The position numbers were made by a program, and so were the translations under genes. A DNA stretch of 64,000 bases from the NCBI RefSeq assembly GCF_030690345.1, contig NZ_JAUYGV010000001.1, forward strand, positions 900,724 to 964,723, given 5' to 3'. Position 1 is the stretch's first letter; each line of letters starts with the position of its first letter. Of the stretch, positions 63,305-64,000 are shown piece after piece. Under the pieces are notes generated by a model, which worked only from the letters and a program-made list of their open reading frames with translations, did no database searches and was not told the origin of the DNA. The stretch is from Rheinheimera sp. (GTDB lineage: Bacteria; Pseudomonadota; Gammaproteobacteria; Enterobacterales; Alteromonadaceae).

Positions 63305-63380
63305 CATTGCTCACCCCGTCCATGGGGTTCGCCGCTTCGCGGCCAGCCGTTGGCTGTCCAAAAATGTTCCGGACATTTTG
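63305..63380. repeat. Multi-hairpin interspersed-type repeat
   Basis: Four small hairpins in a row: CCCC/GGGG (63314-63327), GCCGC/GCGGC (63331-63343), AGCC/GGCT, and AAAATGT/ACATTTT (63361-63379). The pattern suggests a REP-like element inserted in the rRNA operon tail. The open frame that runs through it is probably spurious. Confidence 0.6.
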
Positions 63381-63433
63381 TCGCATAGCTTTTCGCTTGC
63401 TCGGGCAGGTATACCATCAAGGCAACATAAAGC

Positions 63434-63462
63434 AAAAAGCCCGACTCTTTCGAGTCGGGCTT
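63434..63462 (-). terminator. First rRNA-operon terminator after 5S
   Basis: On the minus strand, AGCCCGACTC(G) / (C)GAGTCGGGCT with a small A-rich loop, followed by TTTTTGC. It lies about 15 bases after the 5S gene. Confidence 0.9.
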
Positions 63463-63476
63463 ATTACTTAATGAGG

Positions 63477-63594
63477 AGCCTGGCGGTGAACTACTCTCGC
63501 ATAGCGAATGCTACACTACCATCGTCGCAGCTGCGTTTCACTTCTGAGTTCGGAATGGGATCAGGTGGTTCCACAGCGCTATTGCCACCAGGCA
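63477..63594 (-). rRNA. rrf: 5S ribosomal RNA
   Basis: A complete 5S of about 118 bases on the minus strand: 5' TGCCTGGTGGC, CCACCTGATCCCATTCCGAA in loop C, TAGTGTAGCATTCGC, and 3' TTCACCGCCAGGCT closing the terminal stem. It follows 23S, as in normal rRNA operons. Confidence 0.96.
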
Positions 63595-63645
63595 AAAACG
63601 TGTCAGGAACAACGTTTTAACGCGCTTGGGCGCGGCCCGTTAGGG

Positions 63646-63667
63646 TCAAATACAGGGATGTATTTGA
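63646..63667. repeat. Palindrome in the 23S-5S spacer
   Basis: TCAAATACA-GGGA-TGTATTTGA: nine perfect pairs with a 4-base loop, in the 150-base spacer between 23S and 5S. An adjacent CGCGC/GCGCG hairpin lies to its left. It may be an interspersed repeat or a processing structure. Confidence 0.6.
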
Positions 63668-63746
63668 TAAAAACTGTCGTTCCATCTTTAATTCGGCAAG
63701 CTAGTAGTTAACACACTGTATTCTTTAAAACATCTTGGGCGTTGTA

Positions 63747-64000
<254 letters not shown>

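Noticed and set aside
63235..63435. 66-codon open frame on the minus strand after 5S
   Set aside because: It runs through the hairpin repeat, the tandem 14-bp repeat and the 5S-derived copy, so it is most likely non-coding.
63297..63711. Open frames on the plus strand across 5S
   Set aside because: They are antisense to the 5S gene and its spacer and have no support.

Overview
The window looks like a chromosomal segment of a gammaproteobacterium of the Alteromonadales type, most likely near Rheinheimera/Arsukibacterium. I infer this from protein resemblance and gene order, not from a database search. Most of it is core housekeeping DNA with dense coding and short intergenic gaps. Two blocks resemble the E. 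coli map. One corresponds to the aroF-tyrA / rplS-trmD-rimM-rpsP / ffh-ypjD-yfjD / clpB-pgeF-rluD-bamD region. The other corresponds to radA, serB-ytjB, prfC and holD-rimI.

Layout. At 0.1-5.8 kb are a small secreted protein, an alpha/beta hydrolase, an AspC-type aminotransferase, a GAF protein related to free-methionine-sulfoxide reductase, YciH, a palindromic repeat and a secreted M28 peptidase. At 5.8-13.3 kb are two exported amidohydrolase-like proteins, one a tandem fusion, and a membrane GGDEF/EAL enzyme. At 13.3-18.7 kb are a cytochrome c'/cytochrome b pair, a penicillin-acylase-family protein, and pheA behind a phenylalanine leader-peptide attenuator. At 18.7-21.9 kb is an AT-richer accessory island: a ccdAB toxin-antitoxin module with a palindromic promoter, a two-TM unknown, a protein with a HEPN-like Rx5H motif, and a small winged-helix-like protein. 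At 21.9-28.1 kb are a YaeR-like glyoxalase-family protein, a TPR protein, a beta-CASP MBL protein, a LOG-family protein, and the aroF-tyrA pair.

From 28.3 to 31.1 kb come a DnaJ-related protein and the rpsP operon, then an ACT protein, an M23 peptidase with BTRD1-like repeats, and a GAF protein. From 34.4 to 49.9 kb lie ffh, ypjD, yfjD, a lytic transglycosylase, gshA, an Aer-like receptor, pssA, clpB with a heat-shock promoter, pgeF, rluD, bamD and radA. From 50 to 63.1 kb lie a large double-PilZ protein, a hydrolase, serB, ytjB, yjjV, pdxH, argS, prfC, rimI, holD, tRNA-Trp and an S9 peptidase. The window ends in the 3' part of an rRNA operon on the minus strand (23S 3' end, 5S, two terminators, and repeats derived from the operon tail).

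Themes. Aromatic amino-acid synthesis is represented by aroF, tyrA, pheA and an aromatic/aspartate aminotransferase, with visible attenuation at pheA. Cyclic-di-GMP metabolism (GGDEF/EAL) and sensing (double PilZ) are both present. Envelope biogenesis (BamD, PssA, transglycosylase, M23, PgeF) and translation (S16, L19, TrmD, RimM, RluD, ArgS, PrfC, RimI, tRNA-Trp, rRNA) are strongly represented. The least explained part is the ccdAB island at 18.7-21.9 kb. I see no CRISPR array, no intact insertion sequence and no prophage.
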